A stretch of DNA of 64,000 nt from JBCFBK01 sp038562555 (GCA_038562555.1 JBCFBK010000015.1:42011-106010), one strand, 5' to 3'. Shown: positions 25,524 to 34,900, counted from the first letter of the stretch. Notes: generated by a model from the letters alone, not told the origin. Translations and numbers: made by a program.

Positions 25524-26408
25524 ATGTCCTATCAGGAATCGTTTCTGAAATATTTGAAATTTGAGAAAAGGTGTTCAGATCATACGATTGTCGCCTATAA
25601 GAAAGACCTCGATCAGTTTGAAGAATTTTTATTCAAAACGATCGGGGATTTTAACATCCTTAAAGTCGACAGCAGGATGGTCCGCGGGTGGATTGTTTCA
25701 CTGATGGAGCAGGGAGATGCTTCAAAGACGGTAGTCAGGAAAGTAACGGCGCTTAAGTCGTTTTATAAGTACCTGATGCGGCAGGAAGTGATCGAATCTT
25801 CCCCGGCCGCGATGGTAGCCACTCCTAAAGTACCCAAAAAGCTTCCTTTTTTTCTTGATGAAAATACCCTTCATGTGCTGTTGGACAATGGATATTTCCG
25901 GCACGATTTCGAAGGAATCCGGGACAAACTTGTCATCAGTCTCTTTTATGGCTCGGGTATCCGTCTTTCAGAACTTACAGGCCTGCAAGATCATGATATC
26001 CTGGAATCAGAGGGACTGGTAAGAGTGTTGGGTAAAAACCGAAAGGAAAGAATTGCACCCTATCCGCGTAGTCTGAACAATCTGATCAATGAATACCGGC
26101 TGATCCGGGATGCGGCGTTTTCTGATGCAGGCACGGTGTTTTTTGTAACGGCAAAAGGTAAGCCGGTCTATCAGAAACTAATTTACCGGATTGTCAGGAA
26201 GCACCTTTCGTTAGTGACTACTCTTGAGAAGAAGAGTCCCCATGTATTGAGACATACGTTTGCCACACATCTGCTTGACCGCGGAGCAGATCTGAACGCA
26301 GTAAAGGAACTTTTGGGACATAGTAATCTGGCGGCAACCCAGATCTATACCCATACATCAACAGAGAAGATACAACGCATTTACAAACAAGCTCACCCCA
26401 GAGCTTAA
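25524..26408 (+). CDS. Tyrosine recombinase XerC/XerD type
   Basis: Tyrosine recombinases of this class resolve chromosome dimers at dif. The 294-residue protein has an N-terminal SAM-like domain (residues 1-90) and the catalytic domain with LFYGSGIRLSEL (first Arg), GKNRKERI (Lys), HVLRHTFATHLL (His and second Arg) and LGHSNLAATQIYTHTS (His and nucleophile Tyr). I use the ATG at 25524 rather than the TTG at 25503. Its place between rpsU and the hibernation factor is a housekeeping context, so a chromosomal Xer protein is much more likely than a phage integrase. Whether it is XerC or XerD is undecided. Confidence 0.9.
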   Translation: MSYQESFLKYLKFEKRCSDHTIVAYKKDLDQFEEFLFKTIGDFNILKVDSRMVRGWIVSLMEQGDASKTVVRKVTALKSFYKYLMRQEVIESSPAAMVATPKVPKKLPFFLDENTLHVLLDNGYFRHDFEGIRDKLVISLFYGSGIRLSELTGLQDHDILESEGLVRVLGKNRKERIAPYPRSLNNLINEYRLIRDAAFSDAGTVFFVTAKGKPVYQKLIYRIVRKHLSLVTTLEKKSPHVLRHTFATHLLDRGADLNAVKELLGHSNLAATQIYTHTSTEKIQRIYKQAHPRA

Positions 26409-26428
26409 AATCATGAGGAGGAAAAATT

Positions 26429-26734
26429 ATGAATATCCACGTTAATCCCGTTCATTTTACACCGGATCAGAAGCTGATCGATTTTGCAGTAAAAAAGACC
26501 ACTAAGCTGGATACATTTTTTGAAGGGATTATTTCAGGTGAAGTGATTCTGAAAGTTGAAAAACCGGAAACTTCTAATAATAAGATAGCAGAAATAAGAC
26601 TTTCCATACCTGCCAATAACGATTATCTCTTTGCAAAAAAACAGGCCGACACTTTTGAAGAAGCCATTGATCTGACCGTTGATGCGTTGCGGAAACAACT
26701 GGCCAAATTTAAGGAAAAACTGAAGGAAAAATAA
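26429..26734 (+). CDS. hpf: Ribosome hibernation promoting factor, short HPF/RaiA type
   Basis: This 101-residue protein belongs to the HPF/RaiA family, which binds the 30S decoding region in stationary phase. It has the beta-alpha fold pattern with INVHPVHFTPDQKL-like start NIHVNPVHFTPDQKLIDF and the AKKQADTFEEAIDLTVDALR helix. It lacks the long C-terminal dimerisation domain. A GAGGAGG sequence lies shortly before the start. It is the last protein gene before the tRNA cassette. Confidence 0.9.
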   Translation: MNIHVNPVHFTPDQKLIDFAVKKTTKLDTFFEGIISGEVILKVEKPETSNNKIAEIRLSIPANNDYLFAKKQADTFEEAIDLTVDALRKQLAKFKEKLKEK

Positions 26735-26754
26735 TTTCAAAAAATGCAGGAGAA

Positions 26755-26787
26755 CTTGTGAAGTAATCAAAAATATTTATACATTTG
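26755..26787 (+). promoter_or_regulatory. Promoter of tRNA-tuf operon
   Basis: TACATTTG at 26780-26787 followed by C matches the -7 element. CTTG at 26755-26758 lies 21 bases upstream, a slightly long spacing and an imperfect -33. The predicted leader before the first tRNA is about 110 bases. Confidence 0.55.
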
Positions 26788-26907
26788 CAAACTCTTTTCG
26801 GAGAAGTTCCCGGGTAATCAGTGCTTTAGCGTCGAATCCCTTATAAACAGAGCAATGGGGTGATTTGTCGGAGGACTTGGCACGGTAAAAAGATTGTTAA
26901 AATGTTT

Positions 26908-26981
26908 GCCGGATTAGCTCAGCTGGCCAGAGCACGTGATTTGTAATCTCGGGGTCCTCAGTTCGAATCTGAGATCCGGCT
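26908..26981 (+). tRNA. tRNA-Thr (anticodon TGT)
   Basis: The acceptor arms GCCGGAT and ATCCGGC pair fully, the T-arm is CTCAG-TTCGAAT-CTGAG, and the anticodon loop TTTGTAA gives TGT. The anticodon stem CGTGA/TCTCG has one U-U mismatch. CCA is not encoded. It is the first tRNA of the cassette. Confidence 0.95.
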
Positions 26982-27006
26982 CAAAGGAAAGAATGGAAGA
27001 TTGGCA

Positions 27007-27070
27007 GTCGGATATTCAGATACTCGGATGTTCGGAAAATCTGATAATCTGATAGTCAGGAAGTCTGATT
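27007..27070 (+). repeat. Word-like repeats between tRNA-Thr and tRNA-Tyr
   Basis: The spacer contains GATACTCGGATGTTCGG, then ATCTGATAATCTGATAGTC and AGTCTGAT. Similar words occur at 20090-20145 in the opposite sense. The CTGATAGTCAG portion can fold as a small hairpin. The transcript must be processed through this stretch to release the tRNAs. Confidence 0.6.
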
Positions 27071-27075
27071 TTATC

Positions 27076-27158
27076 GGGGAGATACCAAAGTGGCCAACTG
27101 GGGCAGACTGTAAATCTGCTGGCTCATGCCTTCGTAGGTTCGAATCCTGCTCTCCCCA
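27076..27158 (+). tRNA. tRNA-Tyr (anticodon GTA)
   Basis: Acceptor arms GGGGAGA and TCTCCCC pair, the anticodon stem GCAGA/TCTGC holds loop CTGTAAA with GTA, and a long variable arm typical of tRNA-Tyr is present. The length is 83 bases and CCA is not encoded. Confidence 0.95.
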
Positions 27159-27196
27159 CTCTAAAAGCTGTTAGCCTCAGCTGGTGGCTTTTAATT

Positions 27197-27269
27197 GCGG
27201 GAGTAGCTCAGCCGATAGAGCATTAGCCTTCCAAGCTAAGGGTCGCGGGTTTGAATCCCGTCTCCCGCT
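27197..27269 (+). tRNA. tRNA-Gly (anticodon TCC)
   Basis: Acceptor arms GCGGGAG and CTCCCGC pair, anticodon stem TTAGC/GCTAA holds loop CTTCCAA with TCC, and the T-arm is GCGGG-TTTGAAT-CCCGT. The preceding spacer contains the word AGCTGTTAGC at 27166-27175. Confidence 0.95.
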
Positions 27270-27339
27270 CAAAAGCGTTGCAGCTTATTTGTTCCCTGAT
27301 GAATACGGGGACGTTTAAACTGAAACCTGAAACGAAGAT

Positions 27340-27411
<72 letters not shown>

Positions 27412-27450
27412 CAGATTAAATTGAATAAAAATTAAAAATTATTATTTGTT

Positions 27451-28638
27451 ATGGCTAAAGAACATTTTAACAGGGATAAGGACCATGTAAACATTGGTAC
27501 CATTGGTCACGTTGATCACGGTAAAACTACCCTTACCGCTGCCATCACTTCTGTATTGGCAAAAAAAGGACTTTCTGAAATCAAATCGTTTGATTCGATC
27601 GACAGTGCTCCTGAAGAAAAGGAGCGTGGTATTACCATTAATACCGCTCACGTGGAATACCAGACAGAGAAACGTCACTATGCTCACGTTGACTGCCCCG
27701 GACACGCCGACTATGTTAAAAACATGGTTACAGGTGCTGCCCAGATGGACGGTGCGATCCTTGTTTGCGCTGCCACAGACGGCCCCATGCCTCAGACCCG
27801 CGAGCACATTCTGCTTGCCCGTCAGGTAAACGTTCCTAAAGTGGTTGTATTCCTGAATAAAGTGGACATGGTCGATGACGAAGAACTGTTGGAACTTGTT
27901 GAAATGGAAGTTCGTGAACTCCTCGACTTTTATCAGTTTGACGGTGCCAATGCTCCGGTTATCCGCGGATCTGCCCTTGGCGCACTGAATGGTGAACCGC
28001 AGTGGGAAGACAAAGTCATGGAACTGATGGATGCATGCGATACCTGGATTCCGCTGCCTCCGCGCGACATTGACAAACCTTTCCTGATGCCGGTTGAAGA
28101 TATCTTCTCCATCACAGGTCGTGGAACAGTTGCTACCGGTCGTATTGAAACCGGAATGGTTCATACTGGTGATGAACTGCAGCTGATCGGTTTAGGAGCC
28201 GAAGGCCGTAAAACCGTATGTACCGGTGTTGAAATGTTCCGTAAGATTCTTGACGACGGGCAAGCTGGTGACAACGTAGGTTTGTTGCTTCGCGGTGTCG
28301 ATAAGAAAGAAATCAAACGCGGTATGATCCTTGCAAAACCAGGGTCTGTTACTCCTCATACACGTTTTAAAGCTGAGGTTTATGTTTTGAAAAAAGAAGA
28401 AGGCGGACGTCATACGCCCTTCCACAATAAATACAGGCCGCAGTTCTACGTTCGTACTCTCGACGTAACCGGTGAAATCACCCTGGAAGAAGGACGTGAA
28501 ATGGTTATGCCCGGTGATAATGTTACCATCACCGTAGATCTGATCTACCCGGTAGCTTTGAACCTGGGATTACGTTTCGCAATCCGTGAAGGCGGGCGCA
28601 CGGTTGGTGCAGGTCAGGTAACTGAAATCCTGGTCTGA
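27451..28638 (+). CDS. tuf: Elongation factor Tu
   Basis: EF-Tu delivers aminoacyl-tRNA to the ribosome in a GTP-dependent way. The 395-residue protein has the G-domain motifs GHVDHGKTT (G1), DCPGHADYVKNM (G3) and NKVDM (G4), followed by the two beta-barrel domains. It lies directly behind tRNA genes for three amino acids, the same order as thrU-tyrU-glyT-thrT-tufB in E. coli. Only one tuf copy is in this window. Confidence 0.98.
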   Translation: MAKEHFNRDKDHVNIGTIGHVDHGKTTLTAAITSVLAKKGLSEIKSFDSIDSAPEEKERGITINTAHVEYQTEKRHYAHVDCPGHADYVKNMVTGAAQMDGAILVCAATDGPMPQTREHILLARQVNVPKVVVFLNKVDMVDDEELLELVEMEVRELLDFYQFDGANAPVIRGSALGALNGEPQWEDKVMELMDACDTWIPLPPRDIDKPFLMPVEDIFSITGRGTVATGRIETGMVHTGDELQLIGLGAEGRKTVCTGVEMFRKILDDGQAGDNVGLLLRGVDKKEIKRGMILAKPGSVTPHTRFKAEVYVLKKEEGGRHTPFHNKYRPQFYVRTLDVTGEITLEEGREMVMPGDNVTITVDLIYPVALNLGLRFAIREGGRTVGAGQVTEILV

Positions 28639-28673
28639 TCGGCTTTAACTAGTAAGTTTATTACTGAGATAGG

Positions 28674-28699
28674 AGTCCCGGGTCGAGAGATCCGGGACT
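28674..28699 (+). promoter_or_regulatory. Stable hairpin after tuf
   Basis: AGTCCCGG at 28674-28681 and CCGGGACT at 28692-28699 form a perfect eight-pair stem. The following TTAATTT is too weak for a clear terminator. It may act as partial terminator or RNA processing site between tuf and secE. Confidence 0.55.
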
Positions 28700-28704
28700 T
28701 AATT

Positions 28705-28767
28705 TCGGATGAAACTCAACCGGGAGTTTTTGAATTTTCAAAGTAAGTTCGATCCTTACCATCCAAC
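28705..28767 (+). pseudogene. Possible tRNA relic between tuf and secE
   Basis: A perfect T-arm is present, GTAAG at 28743-28747 with loop TTCGATC and CTTAC at 28755-28759. The next bases CATCCAA pair with TCGGATG at 28705-28711 except at one position, and ACTC/GAGT at 28714-28727 sits where a D-stem would be. The anticodon arm has a six-base loop, the variable loop is missing, and no CCA anticodon exists, so it cannot work as normal tRNA-Trp. Many bacteria carry tRNA-Trp at this position. Chance folding remains possible. Confidence 0.3.
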
Positions 28768-28783
28768 AAAAAAAATACTGAGA

Positions 28784-28972
28784 ATGAAACTTAAATTGTA
28801 TTTCGAAGAGGCTTATAACGAACTTGTTCATAAAGTGTCCTGGCCTACTTGGAAAGAGTTACAGAACAGTGCATTTATTGTAATGGTTGCTTCCTTTATT
28901 ATAGCACTTATTATATTCGTGATGGATATCTCTTTTGAGAAGATCATGAATTTAGTGTACAGCTTGTTTTAA
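28784..28972 (+). CDS. secE: Preprotein translocase subunit SecE
   Basis: SecE clamps SecY in the translocon. The short 62-residue form has an amphipathic region ending KVSWPTWKEL and one membrane segment (FIVMVASFIIALIIFVM). I use the ATG at 28784; the longer frame from 28709 would read through the tRNA-like element and adds residues not seen in SecE. It precedes nusG as in nearly all bacteria. Confidence 0.94.
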   Translation: MKLKLYFEEAYNELVHKVSWPTWKELQNSAFIVMVASFIIALIIFVMDISFEKIMNLVYSLF

Positions 28973-28989
28973 ACTATTTGGAGATCGAC

Positions 28990-29538
28990 ATGAGCGAAAA
29001 CGAAAGAAAATGGTATGTTCTGCGGACCGTCGGAGGAAAAGAGAAGAAGGTCAAGGAATATATCGAAAATGAAATTGCTAATGCTGGACTCCAGGAGTAT
29101 ATTTCACAGGTACTGATACCAACAGAAAAGGTATATCAGATTCGCAACGGGAAGAAGATAAGTAAAGAACGAAATTTTTTCCCGGGTTATGTATTGGTCG
29201 AGGCAGCCCTTGTTGGTGAGATCCCTCACATGCTCAAGAATATCAGCAATGTGATCGGATTCTTAGGTGACATCAAAGGGGGAGAGCCTGTTCCAATGCG
29301 TCAGTCGGAGGTGAACCGGATCCTTGGTCGGGTTGATCAGATGGCAGAAGCCGATGCGGAGGTGAATATCCCGTATGTTGTGGGAGAGACTGTGAAAGTA
29401 ACTGACGGTCCTTTTAACGGATTCAACGGAATTATTGAAGAAATCAATGAGGAAAAGAAAAAGTTAAAAGTGATGGTCAAAATTTTTGGACGGAAAACAC
29501 CTTTGGAACTTAGCTTTATGCAGGTAGAAAAGGAGTAG
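28990..29538 (+). CDS. nusG: Transcription termination/antitermination protein NusG
   Basis: NusG binds RNA polymerase beta-prime and couples transcription to translation or Rho. The NGN domain begins RKWYVLRTVGGKEKKVKEYI and contains FFPGYVLV; the C-terminal KOW domain has VGETVKVTDGPFNGFNGIIE. The ATG at 28990 gives 182 residues and is preferred to the TTG at 28978. Confidence 0.97.
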   Translation: MSENERKWYVLRTVGGKEKKVKEYIENEIANAGLQEYISQVLIPTEKVYQIRNGKKISKERNFFPGYVLVEAALVGEIPHMLKNISNVIGFLGDIKGGEPVPMRQSEVNRILGRVDQMAEADAEVNIPYVVGETVKVTDGPFNGFNGIIEEINEEKKKLKVMVKIFGRKTPLELSFMQVEKE

Positions 29539-29560
29539 TAAATTTTTATCATTAATTATT

Positions 29561-30004
29561 ATGGCTAAAGAAGTTGCTGGATTAATCAAATTACAAATTA
29601 AAGGGGGTGCAGCTAACCCTTCACCGCCTGTAGGACCAGCATTGGGTAGCAAAGGGGTTAATATTATGCAATTCTGCAAGCTGTTTAACGCCCGGACACA
29701 GGACCTAGCTGGTAAAGTGCTCCCGGTTATTATAACAGTTTATGCAGACAAATCGTTTGATTTTGTAGTTAAACAACCCCCAGTAGCCGTTCAATTATTG
29801 GAAGTTTCAAAACTGAAATCAGGCTCAGCCGAACCTCATGCAAAAAAAGTTGCCAAGGTAAGCTGGGAGCAGGTTAAGCAAATCGCTGAGATTAAAATGT
29901 CTGACCTGAACTGCTTCACATTGGAATCGGCAATGAAGATGGTTGCTGGCACTGCCAGGAGTATGGGTATTACTGTAGAAGGTGAATTCCCAGCGAATAA
30001 CTAA
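29561..30004 (+). CDS. rplK: 50S ribosomal protein L11
   Basis: L11 forms the base of the stalk at the GTPase-associated centre. The 147-residue product has GGAANPSPPVGPALGSKGVN and the C-terminal rRNA-binding GTARSMGITVEG. Order secE-nusG-rplK-rplA is standard. Confidence 0.98.
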   Translation: MAKEVAGLIKLQIKGGAANPSPPVGPALGSKGVNIMQFCKLFNARTQDLAGKVLPVIITVYADKSFDFVVKQPPVAVQLLEVSKLKSGSAEPHAKKVAKVSWEQVKQIAEIKMSDLNCFTLESAMKMVAGTARSMGITVEGEFPANN

Positions 30005-30019
30005 ATTAAAATTTTTAAG

Positions 30020-30715
30020 ATGGGCAGAATTACAAAAAATATGAAGCTTGCTCAGGAGAAGCTCGAGAAAGGCAAACAATACAGCATGACAGAAGCAGCC
30101 CAATTGGTGAAGGAAATTACCTTTTCCAAGTTCGATGCATCTGTCGATATTGATGTTCGCCTGGGAGTTGACCCGAGAAAAGCGAATCAGATGGTGAGAG
30201 GCGTAGTTTCTTTACCCCACGGAACCGGGAAAGAGGTTCGTGTGCTTGCTCTTGTAACTCCCGATAAGGTAGCGGAAGCAACTGAGGCTGGTGCTGACTT
30301 CGTTGGTTTGGACGATTATATCGAAAAAATCAAAGCAGGATGGACTGACTTCGACGTTGTGATCACCCTGCCTCCGGTCATGGGGAAAATAGGTCCCCTG
30401 GGCCGTGTACTGGGTCCAAGAGGTTTGATGCCGAACCCGAAAAGCGGTACCGTAACCATGGAAGTAGGTAAAGCAATCAGGGAAGTCAAACAAGGTAAAA
30501 TTGACTTTAAAGTTGACAAATTCGGTATCGTGCATACTTCAATCGGAAAAGTTTCATTCGATCCGAAAAAGATTGAAGAAAATGCCAGGGAATTTATCAA
30601 CATGGTTGTTAAACTGAAACCTGTTGCTGCTAAAGGTACTTACGTAAAAAGTATTTACCTGTCAAGCACCATGAGTCCCGGAATACAAGTTGAACCCAAG
30701 TCAGTAACTGACTAG
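30020..30715 (+). CDS. rplA: 50S ribosomal protein L1
   Basis: L1 forms the mobile stalk that helps release E-site tRNA and in other bacteria represses the L11 operon. The 231-residue protein contains LGPRGLMPNPKSGTV and ends with the SSTMSPGIQV region. It lies 15 bases after rplK. Confidence 0.98.
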   Translation: MGRITKNMKLAQEKLEKGKQYSMTEAAQLVKEITFSKFDASVDIDVRLGVDPRKANQMVRGVVSLPHGTGKEVRVLALVTPDKVAEATEAGADFVGLDDYIEKIKAGWTDFDVVITLPPVMGKIGPLGRVLGPRGLMPNPKSGTVTMEVGKAIREVKQGKIDFKVDKFGIVHTSIGKVSFDPKKIEENAREFINMVVKLKPVAAKGTYVKSIYLSSTMSPGIQVEPKSVTD

Positions 30716-30728
30716 TAAAATTGTTGAA

Positions 30729-31256
30729 ATGAAAAGATCGGAAAAATTAGAGATTATTGATAATCTGACACAAGAGATCAATTCTTACAACCATTTTTAC
30801 CTGGCAGACGTGGCTGACTTGAACTCAACAGATACAAGCAGTTTACGACGCCTCTGTTTTGACAGACAGGTGAAATTGGTCGTTGTAAAGAATACGCTCT
30901 TACGTAAAGCTCTTGAAAAATCTGACAAGAATGCAGAAGAGCTGTATGACGTACTTAAAGGCAATACCTCCATCATGTTTAGTGAGGTTGGAAATGTGCC
31001 GGCGATGCTGATCAAAGAATTTTCACGCAAACATAAAAAGCCCGTTCTTAAGGCAGCTTACGTGGAAGAATCAGTGTATGTCGGAGCTGACCAGCTTGAG
31101 GCATTGGCTTCCGTTAAGACGAAGGATCAATTATTGGGAGAACTGATCGGACTGTTACAGTCACCAATCAAAACGGTGCTTGGGCAGCTTCAGTCAGGAG
31201 GAACAATAATTCACGGAGTCCTCAAAACCCTTTCGGAAAAAGAAAGCGTCGAATAA
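30729..31256 (+). CDS. rplJ: 50S ribosomal protein L10
   Basis: L10 anchors the L7/L12 dimers on the stalk base. The 175-residue protein has LRKALEKSDKNAE in the rRNA-binding part and a C-terminal helix for L12 binding. No separate leader precedes it; the larger spacer is after the gene, before rplL. Confidence 0.97.
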   Translation: MKRSEKLEIIDNLTQEINSYNHFYLADVADLNSTDTSSLRRLCFDRQVKLVVVKNTLLRKALEKSDKNAEELYDVLKGNTSIMFSEVGNVPAMLIKEFSRKHKKPVLKAAYVEESVYVGADQLEALASVKTKDQLLGELIGLLQSPIKTVLGQLQSGGTIIHGVLKTLSEKESVE

Positions 31257-31310
31257 GCGGCAACAGCTTAAAAGCTTTTACCGTACAGGAGAGACGATTA
31301 ATTAAAAAGG

Positions 31311-31353
31311 AAGGTTCCGGTAGCAACGCAAAAAACAGAATCTGTAGAACCTT
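31311..31353 (+). promoter_or_regulatory. Hairpin in rplJ-rplL spacer
   Basis: AAGGTTC at 31311-31317 pairs with GAACCTT at 31347-31353; the inner part contains the small palindrome ACAGAATCTGT. The 173-base spacer is unusually long for rplJ-rplL and holds no gene. It may adjust the higher output of L12, which is needed in several copies per ribosome. Confidence 0.4.
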
Positions 31354-31429
31354 TGAGCGTGCTTAAGGAAGAAATATCAAGAAAAGAATAATTTTAGTTA
31401 CAATTTATCGCATAAAAATTTTAAGAGAA

Positions 31430-31813
31430 ATGGCAGATTTAAAAGCACTTGCAGAAGAGTTGGTAAACTTAACTGTAAAACAAGTTAATGAATTAGCTGA
31501 CATTTTAAAAACTGAATATGGCATTGAACCCGCTGCTGCAGCTGTTGCTGTTGCCGGTCCTGTTGCTGCCGGAGCTGGTGAAGAACCTGCAGCTGCTGTT
31601 CAAACAGAATTCGATGTAATTCTGAAAGCCGCCGGGCAGTCGAAATTGGCAGTTGTTAAACTGGTTAAAGAATTAACTGGTCTTGGTCTGAAAGAGGCTA
31701 AAGAACTGGTTGATGCAGCACCAAAGGCCGTCAAGGAGAAGGTTTCAAAAGAAGAAGCAGAATCATTAAAATCTCAGTTACAAGAAGCTGGAGCTGAAGT
31801 TGAACTTAAATAA
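31430..31813 (+). CDS. rplL: 50S ribosomal protein L7/L12
   Basis: L12 forms the flexible stalk that recruits translation factors. The 127-residue protein has an N-terminal dimerisation domain, an alanine-rich hinge (AAAAVAVAGPVAAGAGEEPAA, shown in part) and the C-terminal domain with LVKELTGLGLKEAKELVD. It is followed by a hairpin and then rpoB. Confidence 0.97.
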   Translation: MADLKALAEELVNLTVKQVNELADILKTEYGIEPAAAAVAVAGPVAAGAGEEPAAAVQTEFDVILKAAGQSKLAVVKLVKELTGLGLKEAKELVDAAPKAVKEKVSKEEAESLKSQLQEAGAEVELK

Positions 31814-31853
31814 AGAACTTACGACCTTAAAAACATTAGGTCTGTAATGGTTT

Positions 31854-31887
31854 AGAATCCCACTGTCGTGGGGTTCTAGGCCTTTTT
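31854..31887 (+). terminator. Terminator or attenuator between rplL and rpoB
   Basis: AGAATCCCAC at 31854-31863 pairs with GTGGGGTTCT at 31868-31877 around TGTC, with one wobble, and TTTTT follows at 31883-31887. A partial terminator at this place, lowering rpoBC relative to rplJL, is known in E. coli. No promoter consensus was found between it and rpoB. Confidence 0.85.
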
Positions 31888-31925
31888 GTATATTTATGTT
31901 TTAAGTTCACTTAATTTTTTGATAC

Positions 31926-34900
31926 ATGTCATTAAACGTTGAAAATCAGAGGATTAGTTTTTCTTCAACAAAGACTGTTTTCGATTATCCGGATTTCCTG
32001 GAAATCCAGATTAAATCGTTTAAAGAGTTTTTTCAGTTGGGAGCAACCCCCGATAGCAGAAGAAATGAAAACCTGTTTAAGGTTTTTGAAGAAAACTTTC
32101 CAATCACAGATACTAGAAACAATTTCGTGCTGGAGTTTATTGATTATCAGGTGGATCCACCCAGATATTCGATAGAAGAGTGTATTGAAAGGGGCCTGAC
32201 CTTTAGTGTCCCGGTGAAGGCGAAACTAAAATTGTATTGTACGGACCCGGAACATGAAGATTTTGACACCGTTGTTCAGGATGTATATCTGGGAACTGTG
32301 CCATATATGACGGAGAAAGGAACATTTGTCATCAACGGAGCGGAACGCGTTGTTGTTTCTCAGTTGCACCGTTCTCCCGGCGTCTTTTTTGGACAGAGTG
32401 TTCATGCAAACGGTACCAAGCTGTATTCGGCGCGTATTATCCCCTTCAAAGGATCATGGATTGAATTCGCCACAGACATAAACAGCGTGATGTATGCCTA
32501 CATCGACAGGAAAAAGAAATTGCCTGTAACCACGCTGCTGCGGGCAATTGGTTATGAAAGCGACAAGGATGTCCTTGAGATTTTTGACCTTGCTGATGAG
32601 ATTAAGGTTTCAAAAACCGGATTGAAAAAGATTGTAGGAAGGAAGCTGGCTGCCCGTGTTTTGAAGACATGGGTGGAGGACTTCGTGGATGAAGATACCG
32701 GTGAAGTTGTATCGATCGAACGCAACGAAGTGCTGATTGACCGTGAAACAGTGATCGAAAACGATCATATTGATGAGATCGTCGATTCAGGAACCAAAAC
32801 CATCCTCCTGCATAAGGAAGATCATAATCTGCAGGATTTCGCCATTATATACAACACCCTTCAGAAAGATCCGTGTAATTCTGAAAAAGAAGCGGTGTTA
32901 CATATTTACCGTCAGCTAAGAAATGCAGAACCGCCCGATGAGGCGACTGCACGCGACGTAATCGATAAATTGTTCTTCTCGGAAAAGCGCTATGACCTGG
33001 GAGAGGTTGGCCGCTACCGGATCAATAAGAAACTCGGACTGAACATTGAAATGAATGTACAGGTTCTGACCAAGGAAGATATTATTGAAATTATAAAATA
33101 CCTGATCAAGCTGGTTAATTCGAAAACCGATGTTGACGATATCGACCATTTGAGTAACAGGAGGGTGCGTACTGTCGGAGAGCAGATGTACAACCAGTTT
33201 GGGGTGGGACTTGCCCGTATGGCCCGTACCATCCGCGAACGGATGAATGTTCGTGACAATGAAGTTTTCACGCCGATCGACCTGATCAATTCAAAAACCT
33301 TGTCATCGGTGATCAATTCATTCTTTGGAACAAACGCGCTGTCGCAGTTTATGGATCAAACGAATCCGCTTGCGGAAATGACACATAAACGAAGAATGTC
33401 TGCACTCGGACCCGGCGGCTTATCGCGGGAGCGTGCCGGATTTGAGGTTCGCGACGTGCATTACACGCACTATGGAAGGCTTTGCCCGATCGAAACGCCT
33501 GAAGGGCCAAACATCGGTTTGATTTCATCCTTATGTGTTTTCGCCAAGGTAACTGACCTCGGGTTTATTGCCACACCTTACCGAAAGGTAGAAAACGGAC
33601 AGGTTGACCTGTCGGAGAATGGTGTGGTGTATCTGACCGCTGAGGAGGAAGAAGGAAAGGTTATCGCTCAGGCCAACGCACCGATCGGTAACGACGGATT
33701 TTTCATCAATCAGCGGGTGAAAGCCCGGCTCGAGGGAGATTATCCCGTTGTCGACAAGCAGAATGTCCAGTTGATGGACGTAGGGCCTAACCAGATTGCC
33801 TCGGTAGCTGCTTCCCTGATCACTTTCCTTGAACATGACGACGCCAACCGCGCCCTGATGGGATCGAACATGATGCGTCAGGCAGTTCCGCTGCTGCGCC
33901 CGGAGGCGCCCATTGTAGGTACCGGACTTGAAGGCAGTTCAGCCCGGGATTCACGGGTGATGATAGCGGCAGAAGGCGAAGGCGTGGTTGAATATGTCGA
34001 TGCCGATGAAATTGTTATCCGTTACGACAAAACGGAAGATGCCAAATATGTCAGTTTTGATTCGGAGCTTAAACATTACAAGCTGCAAAAATACCAGAAA
34101 ACGAATCAGGGAACCGTGGTAGACCTTAAACCGATTATTTCGAAAGGCGAACGGGTAATCCCCGGACAGATACTGACGGAGGGGTATGCTACCCAGGGTG
34201 GGGAACTTGCCCTTGGGCGTAACCTGAAAGTGGCGTTCATGCCCTGGCAGGGATATAATTACGAGGATGCAATCGTGATCTCCGAGCGGGTTGTTCGTGA
34301 GGACATCTTTACCTCCATCCATGTCGACGAATATGCACTCGAAGTACGTGATACCAAGCGGGGGGTAGAGGAATTTACCTCCGACATTCCCAATGTGAGC
34401 GAAGAAGCGACACGCAATCTTGACGAGAACGGATTAATCCGGATAGGAGCAGTCGTTAAACCCGGCGATATTCTGATCGGAAAGATTACGCCGAAGGGAG
34501 AGTCAGATCCTTCTCCCGAAGAAAAACTGCTTCGCGCAATCTTCGGAGACAAAGCGGGTGATGTGAAGGATGCATCTTTAAAGGCCTCGCCTTCTCTGAA
34601 TGGCGTTGTCATTGATAAGAAGCTCTTTTCCCGCGTACTGAAAGACAAGAAAGGGAAAATGGCTACCAAACCGCTGCTTGATCAGATTGATGAGGAATTC
34701 GACCGTCAGGTCAGCGCTTTGCGTGCCCGCCTGGAAGATAAATTGTTCAACCTGGTGAATGGAAAGACCAGCCAGGGGGTCAAAGACTATTATGGCGGCG
34801 AGGTAATCCCGAAAGGGGTCAAATTTACGCTGAAGCAGCTGCAGGAAATTGATTATATGGTGGTGAATCCCGCGAAATGGACAACCGACAACGACAAGAA

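Noticed and set aside
25524..26408. Phage or island integrase
   Set aside because: The neighbours are housekeeping translation genes and no attachment site, phage gene or composition change is seen.
27442..28164. Minus-strand open frame opposite tuf
   Set aside because: It mirrors EF-Tu codons and shows no domain.
28640..28783. Functional tRNA-Trp between tuf and secE
   Set aside because: No CCA anticodon, six-base anticodon loop and no variable loop; only a relic is possible.
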